From positions 49,327-113,326 of the forward strand of contig CAYZJH010000005.1 in NCBI GenBank assembly GCA_964478625.1: a DNA stretch of 64,000 nt, in the 5' to 3' direction. The translations under genes and the position numbers were made by a program. The DNA is from SKZT01 sp964478625 (lineage in GTDB: Bacteria > Desulfobacterota > Desulfobacteria > Desulfobacterales > SKZT01). The notes beneath the pieces are model-generated. The model was not told the DNA's origin, searched no databases, and saw only the letters and a program-made list of their open reading frames with translations. The first letter of the stretch is position 1, and the number at the start of each line of letters is the position of its first letter. Shown here piece after piece: positions 36,662 to 45,661 of the stretch.

Positions 36662-38548
36662 ATGGAAAAGAAAATCATCATTAGGTTTCTCAATAAGATT
36701 GAACTGTTTCGTGGCCTTGAAAAACGCGAATATGAGATCGTTGCGAAACATATCCTTATCCGTGATTTTGATGTCAATGCCATGTTGTTTTCCGAAAACA
36801 GGCCCCGTGAATATATCTTCATGATCTACCAGGGCGAAGTGGAGCTTTTCAAGAAAACCCCCACAGGCGCAGAAACCATGCTTTCAATTTTCGGTCCGCT
36901 CGATTTTTTGGGTGAGGGCTCCCTTACCGATGATTCCCCTCATTCCACTTCGGCAAGAACCAGAACTAAAACCAGAGTGCTATGTCTGCACAAAGATTTT
37001 TTTGCCGCCAACGGCCCCATTGCACTGAAAATTTTTTCGAATATTGCCAGGGTTATTTCCCGACGGATGAGACAAACCAATGCCAGAGCCATCAGTTCAT
37101 CAGCTCAATACGAATCAGGCCGTACCCGCCGCGAGCGGGATCTGCTGGGCGAAAGGGATGTACCCGATGAATATTTCTATGGCATTCAGACACTGCGTGC
37201 ACTGGAAAATTTTAACATCACAGGGGTCACCCTCAACTTTTATCCGGTTCTGGTTCAATCACTTGCCATGGTAAAAATGGCAGCAGCCAAAGCCAATCAT
37301 GATCTTGGCCTTCTTTCCTCCACTCTTTCGAATGCTATTATCAGGGCTTGCAGCGAAATTATCAACGGAAAATATATTTACCATTTTGTCGTGGACATGA
37401 TGCAGGGAGGAGCCGGGACTTCCACCAACATGAATGCCAACGAGGTGATCGCCAACCGGGCTTTAGAAATATTAGGCCACGAAAAAGGCCAATACCGGTA
37501 TTGTCACCCCAACAACCATGTCAACATGTCCCAGTCAACCAATGATACGTATCCGACTGCCGTTAAGATCGCGCTGGTCCGAAGCAACGAGGGACTGGTG
37601 CATGTTCTCACGGAACTTATCCAGGCTTTCAGGCAGAAAGCAAATCAATTTACCCATGTCATCAAAATGGGTCGTACCCAGTTGCAGGATGCTGTTCCCA
37701 TGACGCTTGGCCAGGCTTTTGAAGCTTATGCAGTCACTCTTGAAGAGGAAATACAGCGGTTGAATGAAAATGTTCGACTTTTCTTTGAAGTCAACATGGG
37801 AGGAACGGCCATTGGTACCGGAATCAACGCCGAACCGGGTTACGGTGCCCGGGTGATCCACCATTTACGCGAAATCACAGGCTATGAAATCGTGCCCGCG
37901 CCAAACCTGGTGGAGGCCACCCAGGATACCGGGGCTTTTGTCATGTATTCTTCAGCCGTTAAACGGCTGGCGGTAAAGCTTTCCAAGATCTGCAACGATC
38001 TTCGTTTACTGTCATCCGGTCCCCGCGCCGGCATCAATGAAATTAACCTGCCGCCCATGCAGCCGGGCAGCACCATCATGCCCGGCAAAGTGAATCCGGT
38101 CATTCCCGAAGTTGTCAACCAGATTGCCTATAAAGTCATCGGCAATGACCTTACCGTTACCATGGCCGCAGAAGCCGGACAGTTGGAGCTGAATGTCATG
38201 GAACCCGTAATGGTATTCAGCCTGTTCGAATCCATCGAAATGCTGAAAAACGGCATGGAAACATTGAACCATCGATGCATCAAAGGGATTACTGCCAATG
38301 AAAAAAGATGCCGCGAACTGGTTGAAAACAGCATCGGTCTGGTTACCGCCCTGGTTCCTTATATCGGCTATGAAGAGGCCGGAAGGATTGCTTCAGAGGC
38401 AATTCAATCCGGAGGCAGCGTCTACGAGTTGGTTCTTGAACACAAACTGATGTCAAAAGCGGACCTCGATAAAGTGCTCCTTCCTGAAAACATGATTGCA
38501 CCCAAGGGTCGAAATTCACTTCACGATATCAAAACCGGAAAGGGCTGA
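36662..38548 (+). CDS. Aspartate ammonia-lyase with N-terminal cyclic-nucleotide-binding-like domain
   Basis: Fusion of 628 aa. Residues 1-135 are a cNMP-binding (CRP-like) beta-roll: NAMLFSENRPREYIFMIYQGEVELFKK, then LGEGSLTDDSPHSTSART, where the usual phosphate-binding Arg (PRSAT) is His. Residues 151-628 are a full-length aspartase/fumarase: MNANEVIANRA, NMSQSTNDTYPTA and the catalytic SS loop GSTIMPGKVNPVIPE (469-483). The NPVIPE form points to aspartase rather than fumarase (NPTQCE). The enzyme deaminates aspartate to fumarate. No helix-turn-helix is present, so the sensor domain would act on the enzyme itself. Weak ribosome binding site. A decayed threonine aldolase gene follows after six bases. 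Confidence 0.9.
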   Translation: MEKKIIIRFLNKIELFRGLEKREYEIVAKHILIRDFDVNAMLFSENRPREYIFMIYQGEVELFKKTPTGAETMLSIFGPLDFLGEGSLTDDSPHSTSARTRTKTRVLCLHKDFFAANGPIALKIFSNIARVISRRMRQTNARAISSSAQYESGRTRRERDLLGERDVPDEYFYGIQTLRALENFNITGVTLNFYPVLVQSLAMVKMAAAKANHDLGLLSSTLSNAIIRACSEIINGKYIYHFVVDMMQGGAGTSTNMNANEVIANRALEILGHEKGQYRYCHPNNHVNMSQSTNDTYPTAVKIALVRSNEGLVHVLTELIQAFRQKANQFTHVIKMGRTQLQDAVPMTLGQAFEAYAVTLEEEIQRLNENVRLFFEVNMGGTAIGTGINAEPGYGARVIHHLREITGYEIVPAPNLVEATQDTGAFVMYSSAVKRLAVKLSKICNDLRLLSSGPRAGINEINLPPMQPGSTIMPGKVNPVIPEVVNQIAYKVIGNDLTVTMAAEAGQLELNVMEPVMVFSLFESIEMLKNGMETLNHRCIKGITANEKRCRELVENSIGLVTALVPYIGYEEAGRIASEAIQSGGSVYELVLEHKLMSKADLDKVLLPENMIAPKGRNSLHDIKTGKG

Positions 38549-38554
38549 ACCGTT

Positions 38555-39000
38555 ATGGCAAATATCATCGATTTGAGGTCCGACACGATCACAAAACCGA
38601 CCCGCAACATGAGAAAGGCGATGGCGGAGGCTGAAGTAGGTGATCTGGAAAATACCCACAACCGGTGCAACAGCTCCCCTCTGTCCATCGATTTCATGAA
38701 CCAGGTGGGAGAGTTGGCTCGTGAAAAGGGAATCAGGCTTCGTGTGGACAAAAACTGGCAACGGGTTTGGCGGAAATACCCGGCTTGAAAATCGATCCGG
38801 AAACCGTTAAGACCAACATCGTTTATTTTGAGATTACCAAAGAATATCTGAGGGCTGAAACTTTGGTGCATCGCCTGGACTCTGAAGGCGTCAAGGTACT
38901 TCCAGTCGGCGAGCGCAAGATTCGAGCAGTCACCCATTATCATATCCGGCCGTCGGATATCGAGAAAGCTATCGAAATTATTAAAAAAGTATTGTTGTAG
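38555..39000 (+). pseudogene. Threonine aldolase remnant
   Basis: Start and end of a low-specificity L-threonine aldolase, with the middle lost. The N-terminus IDLRSDTITKPT...MRKAMAEAEVGD jumps directly to the segment LENTHNRC that normally lies about 100 residues later, then to REKGIRLRVD, and then to the family's C-terminal LAEIPGLKIDPETVKTNIVYFEI in another frame (from about 38767). The segment with the PLP-binding Lys is gone, so no activity is possible. Two deletions and a frameshift are needed. An intact copy would be about 345 codons; 148 remain. Confidence 0.9.
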
Positions 39001-39094
39001 GACATGATTTTCAAAGAGCTGTTTTCAGGTACGGGCAAAGTCCGGTTCATTTTACTAATGGAAGCCGATACAGGTTAAAAAAGGAAAATAAATT

Positions 39095-39814
39095 ATGAAC
39101 GACAAATCTTTAATGAGCCCACTTTTATTGGGAGCCTTTCTTTGTGCGGGATTAATAGCCCTTGGGTACCAAATTTCGAAGGGTGTAATTCATTTAAAGT
39201 CTTTGGACAGAACAGTAACTGTTAAAGGATTATCTGAACGCGAGGTTCCTGCGGATATCGCAGTTTGGCCGATCAGCTTTCAAGAAGCCGAAAATGATCT
39301 GAACAGTCTGTTTTCAAGCATTCAACATAAGAACACGCTTATTCTTGATTATTTAAAGAATCTCGGTTTTAAAACAGATGAAATTTCCATTTCCCCTCCG
39401 GGGATTCTGGACAAACAGGCCTCGGGATATACCGGTTCCGATACTATAAAATTCAGGTATTCGGGGGATTCAACCATTACCGTTTACTCTGAAAATGTCG
39501 ACAAGGTCAGAGAGGCAATGAACAAGCTTGCTGAACTTGGAAAGGAGGGCATAGCATTTGCCCGTCAGGGCTATCAAACCCAAACGGAATTTCTTTTCAC
39601 AAAACTCAATGAGATAAAACCTCAGATGATTGAAGAGGCCACCAGAAATGCCAGAGAAGTTGCCGAAAAATTTGCCATGGATTCAAACAGCCGATTGGGA
39701 AAGATAAAACAAGCCCAGCAGGGACAATTTTCAATCAGCGACAGAGATATCAACACACCTCACATAAAAAGAATCAGGGTGGTTTCCACCATTGAATATT
39801 ACTTGTCGGATTAG
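39095..39814 (+). CDS. SIMPL domain (DUF541) protein
   Basis: Envelope protein of unknown function, 239 aa. It has an N-terminal hydrophobic segment (residues 8-27), then the SIMPL domain starting at RTVTVKGLSEREVPADIAVWPISF and ending VVSTIEYYLSD. Homologues are periplasmic or outer-membrane proteins linked to oxidative stress and interleukin-receptor-kinase-like signalling, with no known activity. AAAAGGAAA lies nine bases before the ATG. It stands alone. Confidence 0.85.
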   Translation: MNDKSLMSPLLLGAFLCAGLIALGYQISKGVIHLKSLDRTVTVKGLSEREVPADIAVWPISFQEAENDLNSLFSSIQHKNTLILDYLKNLGFKTDEISISPPGILDKQASGYTGSDTIKFRYSGDSTITVYSENVDKVREAMNKLAELGKEGIAFARQGYQTQTEFLFTKLNEIKPQMIEEATRNAREVAEKFAMDSNSRLGKIKQAQQGQFSISDRDINTPHIKRIRVVSTIEYYLSD

Positions 39815-39904
39815 GTTTACTGAACAGATAGCAACATTGGATGGCATTTTCATCATGGATTTCCTGGTTCACACCCCCGCCGGAATCATGGTGGGGCTAA
39901 AAAA

Positions 39905-40682
39905 TCAGTGGTTTTTCTTAAGTAGCTGTCGGGCTTTCATTTCCACTTCATAAGTTTTTACCAGATGTATCTGGGGATATTTTCTATCCACGTAACGCTC
40001 AACTTCCGGAGCAAAGGTGAATCCTATAACTACAGGAAATAAAGTGCCTTTTAACAGTTCCGACAACCTTGCAAGCATACCGTTGAACGGTCGGCATCCC
40101 TTTTTCCGGGTTTAGCTGTGCATTCGGCTATAAGAAAGCAAGGTTCACCATTTATGTGCCCGCTGGCCAGAATGTTGACCTCGTCGTATTTTCCATCGGA
40201 ATACTCCATGTTACGACGGTCGACCGAATTGACTTCCAGGCCGAATTCCATTCGGGCAAAATCCGGAATAAATGGCATCAGGCGATCTTCGATACCATAG
40301 CCCACAGAATCGGAAAGGCCGCCAACCTGGTTCTGAAGTTGCTGATGGCTTTTGGCCGATTTATGCAATTCTTTTTCGGTTTTTGTTTGAGCTTGGGCCA
40401 ATTTCTCCATCCGAGCTTCGGTTCTCGCCTGAACCTGGGCCAATTNNNNNNNNNNNNNNNNNNNNNNNNNNNNNNNNNNNNNNNNNNNNNNNNNNNNNNN
40501 NNNNNNNNNNNNNNNNNNNNNNNNNNNNNNNNNNNNNNNNNNNNNGCCAGGTCCCGAACGATCTGTTTGAGTTCTTCAAAGTCGCCTTGGATCACACGCT
40601 CTTTTTTCTGACGACCGACCTCTTCTAAAATTGCAAGCAAAACCTCGCGTAAGCCCGGCTCTAATTTATCTATCTGGCGTAT
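39905..40682 (-). pseudogene. DUF3782-type coiled-coil / PD-(D/E)XK-like protein, frameshifted and crossed by an assembly gap
   Basis: Reading the minus strand, the frame opens at 40682 with KLEPGLREVLLAILEEVGRQKKE, passes through 100 N, continues as a coiled coil (EKELHKSAKSHQQLQNQVGGL) and a nuclease-like core (FGLEVNSVDRRNMEYSDGKYDEVNILASG, CFLIAECTAKPGKRD). After DRSTV the frame hits a stop, but a one-base shift restores MLARLSELLKGTLFPVVIGFTFAPEVERYV to a TGA at 39905. There is no ATG/GTG/TTG for the opening frame, so the start is unclear. Either a true pseudogene or sequencing error beside the gap. Confidence 0.75.
40446..40545. other. Assembly gap (100 N)
   Basis: Exactly 100 undetermined bases, a scaffolding placeholder rather than a measured length. 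It falls inside a coiled-coil repeat region. Confidence 0.99.
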
Positions 40683-40821
40683 TCATTGAACACTGACTTT
40701 CATCCTGGACCTCTCCATCACGGCTATGTGCTAAATGTATCCAAGGCATCGGGCTATTTCAACCTGTTAGTGAAAAGCTTTAAAATAGGCGGAGCAAACA
40801 GCTTTTATCCATGTTTTCCTG

Positions 40822-40849
40822 TTGACAAGATGCCATGTTTCCCATAAAG
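40822..40849 (+). promoter_or_regulatory. Candidate promoter of the TonB receptor operon
   Basis: A perfect TTGACA (40822-40827) and an ATAAAG/CATAAA -10-like hexamer at 15-17 bases spacing. Transcription from here would give a leader of about 285 nt before the receptor start codon. Confidence 0.4.
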
Positions 40850-40902
40850 AAATCGTCAATCGGCAGAGCGAAAATGCCTTTGATTTTAAAGAAATCAACA
40901 TA

Positions 40903-40966
40903 AAATCAGCCAGGAAGGCTGTGCGGATAATTACCCGGCACATTTCCGGTTTTTTTGGGCTGATTT
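40903..40966 (+). promoter_or_regulatory. Structured RNA leader (candidate riboswitch aptamer)
   Basis: A perfect 9-bp closing helix, AAATCAGCC (40903-40911) with GGCTGATTT (40958-40966), encloses a second helix GGAA/TTCC (40913-40916 with 40944-40947) and a third GTGC/GCAC (40921-40924 with 40938-40941). A separate hairpin, GGATCAA/TTGATCC, follows at 40984-41002, and then an intrinsic terminator. I do not recognise a known riboswitch consensus (no cobalamin-box, GEMM, fluoride or TPP motif). Confidence 0.45.
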
Positions 40967-41005
40967 ACATTATCGATGTTTTTGGATCAATTTTTTTGAT
41001 CCGAA

Positions 41006-41074
41006 AAAACGGCCATGAAGGCTGCAAATTCCCATTGAAAAAGGGGAAATGCCTTTGTGGCCGTTTTGTTTTTT
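41006..41074 (+). terminator. Intrinsic terminator / attenuator in the TonB receptor leader
   Basis: AAAACGGCCA (41006-41015) pairs with TGGCCGTTTT (41057-41066), AAGGC (41018-41022) with GCCTT (41051-41055), and TTCCC with GGGAA inside. A TTTTTT tract follows at 41069-41074. It lies 66 bases before the receptor ATG on the coding strand, so it either ends an upstream transcript or works as an attenuator. Confidence 0.65.
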
Positions 41075-41140
41075 ATTGGCGAGTTATCGGCGATGAGGTT
41101 CGATTTATCAAATGATGATAAAAAAATTGGAGGTGTTTTG

Positions 41141-43147
41141 ATGCGACAATGGCTTTCCTTGCTGTTGGTCATTATGGTTTTTTCGGTTTCTCCCGTGGTT
41201 TTGGCACAATCACCCGTTGATGGGAATGAATCCCAGGTCAATGTTCTTGATGAAATCTTTGTCACGGCAACCAAGACAGATGAAAAAATCAGAGACATTC
41301 CCACCAGCACAACGGTCAGGTATGGAGAGGATTTGCAGGCCTCGGGCATTCGAACGGTGGGGCAATATTTGCAGACCGTGCCCGGTATCAACTTTTCCGA
41401 TGTCATGGGTAATGGGAGCCAGTTCTGGGGCTCCATGAGAGGACTGCCGGCTCACAACAGTCGTTATTTGCTTGTGCTTGTGGATGGCATACCCAGAAAC
41501 GATGCCAATGATGAATTTCGCTGGTACACGATCCCCATAGAGATGGTGGAACGGATCGAAATTGTCAGGGGCCCTGCTTCCGCTTTGTATGGACGAAATG
41601 CCATGGGGGGTGTGATCAATATCATTACCAGTAAAGCCTTTGATGGTGGAAAAAACCAGATCGCAGGAGGACTGGGAAGCTACAATGAAAATAAGGTCAG
41701 TGCTTTTTTTCAGGGGGGTGATAATTTAAAGGTAGCCGGTGGTGCAGTTAGATCGGGAGGTGATGGCTGGCGGGATGATAACCAGGATTATCATCGGACC
41801 ACACTTTTCGGAAACGTTCAATATCCTTTCAATGATGGCCAAAGCATTATGGCGAGCCTGGATTTGACAAACAGCTACCGGGGGTTTCCCGGTCTTATAC
41901 CCCTTGATGATTACAGGTCCGGAGAGCGAAACCTTACAACATTTCCGGATACAGACGATGATCACCAACAAATTAATTTGGGGCTGACCTATAGAATGGA
42001 CCGATCGGCATTTTCAGTCATCAACAGGGCATACTTCCAATCCATCAATGAAGATTGGAACAATTGGTTCCAACTGTATGACAAAAACGATGAGCATTAC
42101 CGATTCGGAAATGATCTTCAGTTCGTATTTGATCAACATTTCGGAAACCTGAAAAACAACCTGATTTTTGGCTTTCAATATGAATATCAGGATTATGACG
42201 CGATTCGGTATTATGCAAAATATCACTGGAGCCAGCCGGGGGTCAAATATACCGATGCCGAAACAATCCGCCAGTTCTTTTCACCCTATATCCAAAATAC
42301 CCTTCATCTGATACCGGATCAATTGATACTTTCGGTTGGACTGCGTTATGATTATATCGACATCGACCACACCGATAACTTGGACTCTAACTTCTCACAG
42401 AATTCGAGTATGGACCGGTTCAGCCCAAAAGCCGGTATCAGCTATTCACCAATTCCCGATCTGACATTGTTCGCAAACATAGGCACGGGATTTCGATCAC
42501 CAACGGGTCAGGATATTTCAAGGAATAAAAACCTTGATCCGGAAAAATCCGTTAATTATGAAGCAGGATTTCGCGGGGAACTTTTTCGGAACCGGCTTTA
42601 CTATCAGGTATCCGGATATTACACAAAAGTTGACGATTTAATTGCCTACATTTTGGGAGGTGGCGGTACACCAGGTTATATCGACAACGCCGGTGAAGCC
42701 AAAATCAAAGGGGTTGATCTGGAAATTGAGGCTATGATCACCGGCGGATTCTCCCTGTTTGCCAATTACAGCTACCTGGAATCGGAATTTGAAACCTTCA
42801 TCGATAGATTCGGTAATGATTTTTCCGGCAAAACACTCCCCTTCCAGCCAAAAAATAAAGTTGCCGCCGGCTTGCGTTACACTCATCCATCAGGCATTTA
42901 CGGCTCTGCCACTTATCGGTGGTTTGATGAACAGTGGGTAGCCGAGTCCAATGAACTGGCACTCGATTCTTATGGAATTGTGGATTTGAAAATCGGCTAT
43001 GAATTTCGGAAGATGGATTTTTCCGTGGCTGTCAGAAACCTTTTCGATGAAGACTATGCCTCCTATGGTGAAGACTGGTTCGGTGATAAGGGACTGGCAC
43101 CCGGAGAACCCATCACCGTTTTCGCCGAATTAAAATTTAAATTTTAG
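41141..43147 (+). CDS. TonB-dependent outer-membrane receptor
   Basis: Energised import of a scarce ligand across the outer membrane. From the ATG at 41141 (GGAGG seven bases upstream) the protein is 668 aa, with a signal peptide ending VVLAQ, a TonB box-like segment (LDEIFVTATKT), a plug domain (IPTSTTVRY...VERIEIVRGPASALYGRNAMGGVINIIT) and a 22-strand-type barrel ending in Phe (FAELKFKF). It is followed at 16 bases by DUF4198 genes and a NikL-like membrane protein, a set associated with nickel or cobalt uptake. The substrate assignment is inference. A longer in-frame start at 41057 would lie in the leader and lacks a ribosome binding site. Confidence 0.9.
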   Translation: MRQWLSLLLVIMVFSVSPVVLAQSPVDGNESQVNVLDEIFVTATKTDEKIRDIPTSTTVRYGEDLQASGIRTVGQYLQTVPGINFSDVMGNGSQFWGSMRGLPAHNSRYLLVLVDGIPRNDANDEFRWYTIPIEMVERIEIVRGPASALYGRNAMGGVINIITSKAFDGGKNQIAGGLGSYNENKVSAFFQGGDNLKVAGGAVRSGGDGWRDDNQDYHRTTLFGNVQYPFNDGQSIMASLDLTNSYRGFPGLIPLDDYRSGERNLTTFPDTDDDHQQINLGLTYRMDRSAFSVINRAYFQSINEDWNNWFQLYDKNDEHYRFGNDLQFVFDQHFGNLKNNLIFGFQYEYQDYDAIRYYAKYHWSQPGVKYTDAETIRQFFSPYIQNTLHLIPDQLILSVGLRYDYIDIDHTDNLDSNFSQNSSMDRFSPKAGISYSPIPDLTLFANIGTGFRSPTGQDISRNKNLDPEKSVNYEAGFRGELFRNRLYYQVSGYYTKVDDLIAYILGGGGTPGYIDNAGEAKIKGVDLEIEAMITGGFSLFANYSYLESEFETFIDRFGNDFSGKTLPFQPKNKVAAGLRYTHPSGIYGSATYRWFDEQWVAESNELALDSYGIVDLKIGYEFRKMDFSVAVRNLFDEDYASYGEDWFGDKGLAPGEPITVFAELKFKF

Positions 43148-43163
43148 GACATGGGGAAAACAG

Positions 43164-43964
43164 ATGATCAAACAAATCATTAAAAAAATAACCATCCAGA
43201 TTACCATGGTGTGCCTGCTCGGTATGTGCAATGTTGATGCTCATATATTGTGGCTTACTGCTGAAAAAAATCCCCAGCAACCTGATACCATGCTCGTTAA
43301 TGTCGGATGGGGACACCAGTTTCCCAAGGTGGACATCCCATTATCCGCTGATCCCAATGATCAACTGGAAATGATCCAAATAAAGGGGCCGCAAGGAATC
43401 GATTTTGTGCCGGAAAAAATTACAGAGGATCAATACCTGATTCAAACCGAAACAAAAGGATATTATTTGGCTATAGCCGGCATTGTCCCCGGTTATATCA
43501 GTCATACCACTTCAGGATAACGGTTCGGCAACAAGCATGAAGTAAGCAATGTGTTGACCTGCAATAATTACGACCTTCGGGCGGCCGTCCTTTTTTCGGT
43601 GGGAGACGATCATTCTGCGGAATTACCGAAAAGCGGCTGTCCCCTCGAAATGATCCCATTGAAAACCCCGTTGCAGGCGGCAAAAGATGGTATTTTTCAG
43701 GTCAGGGTCGAATTTAAGGGACAACCTCTGGCAAACGCGAACGTGGAAGCCACCTATGACGGATTTTCGGATGAACCCGATCAATTCGCAACCAGCGGTA
43801 TGACGGATGAAACAGGAATGATTGATATTCCATTATCTCATCCCGGTCTTTGGATCGTGACTGTCAAACACAAGGTTCCGCATGAAGACCCATTATTATG
43901 CGATTATCACGTATTCGGGCATACCCTGACGTTTTGGGTGGATTCCAAAATTGCCGGTGAATAA
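43164..43964 (+). pseudogene. DUF4198-domain periplasmic protein broken by one in-frame stop
   Basis: A signal peptide (to about residue 26, ending NVDA) and HILWLTAEKN open a DUF4198 domain, the family of NikK-like periplasmic proteins beside nickel transporters. At 43518-43520 an in-frame TAA interrupts it after GYISHTTSG; the same frame continues RFGNKHEVSNVLTCNNYDLRAAVLF to GHTLTFWVDSKIAGE and a TAA at 43964. So a single nonsense codon, not a frameshift, splits an otherwise complete 266-codon gene. A GTG at 43551 could reinitiate but would lack the signal peptide. Confidence 0.82.
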
Positions 43965-43998
43965 ATTTTTGTGGATTTTTAAGTAAAAAGGAAAGCAA

Positions 43999-44320
43999 AT
44001 GAATAAAGTCAAAAAAGCATTAATTTGGTTTGCGATTATTTCAACTTGCGCTCAACCAGTGTTTGCCCATCATCTGTGGGTGGCAAAAACTGAGGATCGT
44101 TATGCCGTATGAACGGGCATTTTGTCGGAAAGGCTGGATCCCTATCAGTCTATTCGAAAAAGGGCAGGAAGTCAAATCCGATCAAAACGGTGTTGCTTTG
44201 ATTAAAATCGAAAAAATAGGGATGCAACTGAGTTCGGCCCTACATAAAGTGCCAGCTGCTGAAAATTCCGGCCTGAATCACCATATGTATACGACCTTTT
44301 GTAATTTCGAGGTAAAATAA
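43999..44320 (+). pseudogene. Second DUF4198 gene, internally deleted
   Basis: The N-terminus is a clear signal peptide followed by HHLWVAKTEDRYAV, typical of DUF4198, and then a TGA at 44110. In the same frame TGILSERLDPYQ continues the family motif briefly. The C-terminal part VKSDQNGVALIKIEKIGMQLSSALHKV to YTTFCNFEV reads in another frame. About half of the domain is missing. The neighbour upstream is a better preserved DUF4198 gene. Confidence 0.75.
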
Positions 44321-44833
44321 ATGAAAACAGTATGTCAATATATCGTAACCATATTCTATTTTTGTATCTTTCTGCTTTATCAACCTGAAACGACCATCGC
44401 TCACGGTACAGGTCACAGGCTGATAACGGACCCTGCTGCTGTCACGGTGGAATTTTTCTACTCGGACAATGAACCCATGAGTTACGCCGAAGTTTTTGTT
44501 TTCGGTCCTCATGATCAACAGGTGGAATACCAGAACGGGCGGACGGACCAGAAGGGAAGATTTTCATTTTACCCTTCGGTGCCAGGAACCTGGCGCATTG
44601 AAGCCGGCGACGGCATGGGTCATAAAGAGACAGGGATTATAGAGATCCAAAAAGGGGTGCCTGGTGAAGCAGCATCTGAGAATATTTCAGCCATGGGTAA
44701 AGGCAAGCCGGCCAGGCCTTCAGTGTTTCTGAATATAATTACAGGCTTGAGTCTGATACTCAATTTTTTCTTGATGTTTTATGTAGGAAAAGTCCGTAAA
44801 ATAATCCTGAAACAAAAAAGTTCTATTGCCTGA
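44321..44833 (+). CDS. Periplasmic carboxypeptidase-regulatory-like protein with C-terminal membrane anchor (NikL-like)
   Basis: Protein of 170 aa with a signal peptide (residues 1-27), a His-containing mature N-terminus (HGTGHRLI), a Ig-like repeat (MSYAEVFVFGPHDQQVEYQNGRTDQKGRFSFYPSVPGTWRIEAGDGMGHKE) and one C-terminal membrane helix (residues 138-158). The layout resembles the NikL/CbiL-type accessory proteins of nickel/cobalt uptake. GAGGT precedes the ATG, and it abuts the DUF4198 remnant. Function is inferred from neighbours and not shown. Confidence 0.65.
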   Translation: MKTVCQYIVTIFYFCIFLLYQPETTIAHGTGHRLITDPAAVTVEFFYSDNEPMSYAEVFVFGPHDQQVEYQNGRTDQKGRFSFYPSVPGTWRIEAGDGMGHKETGIIEIQKGVPGEAASENISAMGKGKPARPSVFLNIITGLSLILNFFLMFYVGKVRKIILKQKSSIA

Positions 44834-44962
44834 TGCAATTTACATGACATATCTCAAAAATGCCTGACTCTGCAACTGTACCTGATAACAACGAATTTTA
44901 ATACCGGATCCACAGAAGTTGATCGGATTTTAGTATTACAATATCGCTGCAAAATAGGCATC

Positions 44963-45032
44963 GTCAGAAAACGATGCAAAAACGCCACAAAGGCAGATCC
45001 CTTAATATTCAGGGGACACTTCGTTTTTTTTT
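44963..45032. repeat. 70-bp repeat, copy 1 (terminator-like)
   Basis: Starts GTCAGAAAACGATGC and contains AAAAACGCCACAAAGGC, a CCCT-TAATATTC-AGGGG hairpin and a run of nine T. Near-identical to copy 2 at 46011-46079 (a few substitutions). Left of it, GGCATCGT adds a hairpin with ACGATGC that copy 2 lacks. The two copies bracket vapBC. The remainder of the 44834-45235 interval shows nothing else. Confidence 0.8.
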
Positions 45033-45235
45033 GATTTTTGGGGCAGCAATCTGCCCTGATGTCAATTAAATCAGGAAGGCTTCCGAGAATCCTGAATGTA
45101 TAAAAGGTACAGGGAAGTCGGTAAGGTTTTGGGAAAAGTGACCTGTGAGTTGAGTCCATTATAGGATTTATCACTTGCAGCTTTCTATTTCGATCAGGAT
45201 AATGGAAAAAACGACAAATTACACGAGTTACAGCA

Positions 45236-45661
45236 TCACGATGGTAAATGCCATTGAAGGTCCGGAAATCTCGCGTAATCGTGATCAAGTGTGATCCACT
45301 CGCAGCCGGATTCGATGGCCAATGCGGCAAACCATGCATCAGGCACAAGATTGCCCCGGGTATCGGCTTCTGAGCATAGGCGTTTGAAAATATCCCAGTG
45401 CCGTTCGCCGGGTTGAATAATCACGCAGTGGGGCTGCGCAAGAAGAATGTCACAGAACCTGAAAACTTCATCCCTACTGCTTGGCATTGCGAAAACTTTA
45501 GGGTGGGTGGTAATACGGATTAAACCGCTCAGAACCTGTGGAGCCATTCCGTACAGGGCGTCACCATTGACCACACGGTCGAGCCAGCTTCGACAGATCC
45601 CATGATCAGAGGAATCGGATCGAAAGGCGTGTACAAGAATGTTAACATCCGGAAGGATCAC
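45236..45661 (-). CDS. vapC: PIN-domain toxin (VapC-type ribonuclease)
   Basis: Predicted metal-dependent RNase of a type II toxin-antitoxin pair. The N-terminal ILPDVNILVHAFR has the first catalytic Asp, VLSGLIRITT-type middle follows, and DAWFAALAIESGCEWITLDHDYARF carries the remaining acidic residues of the PIN fold. It is 141 aa. It overlaps the antitoxin gene by four bases, the normal antitoxin-first order. Confidence 0.9.
   Translation of the reverse strand: MILPDVNILVHAFRSDSSDHGICRSWLDRVVNGDALYGMAPQVLSGLIRITTHPKVFAMPSSRDEVFRFCDILLAQPHCVIIQPGERHWDIFKRLCSEADTRGNLVPDAWFAALAIESGCEWITLDHDYARFPDLQWHLPS

Noticed and set aside
40858..40970. Cobalamin riboswitch before the TonB receptor
   Set aside because: The conserved B12 box (GCCACTG) and the expected size are absent.
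40822..41115. 97-codon plus-strand frame in the TonB leader
   Set aside because: No ribosome binding site or domain; it coincides with stacked hairpins and a terminator, so it is better explained as leader RNA.
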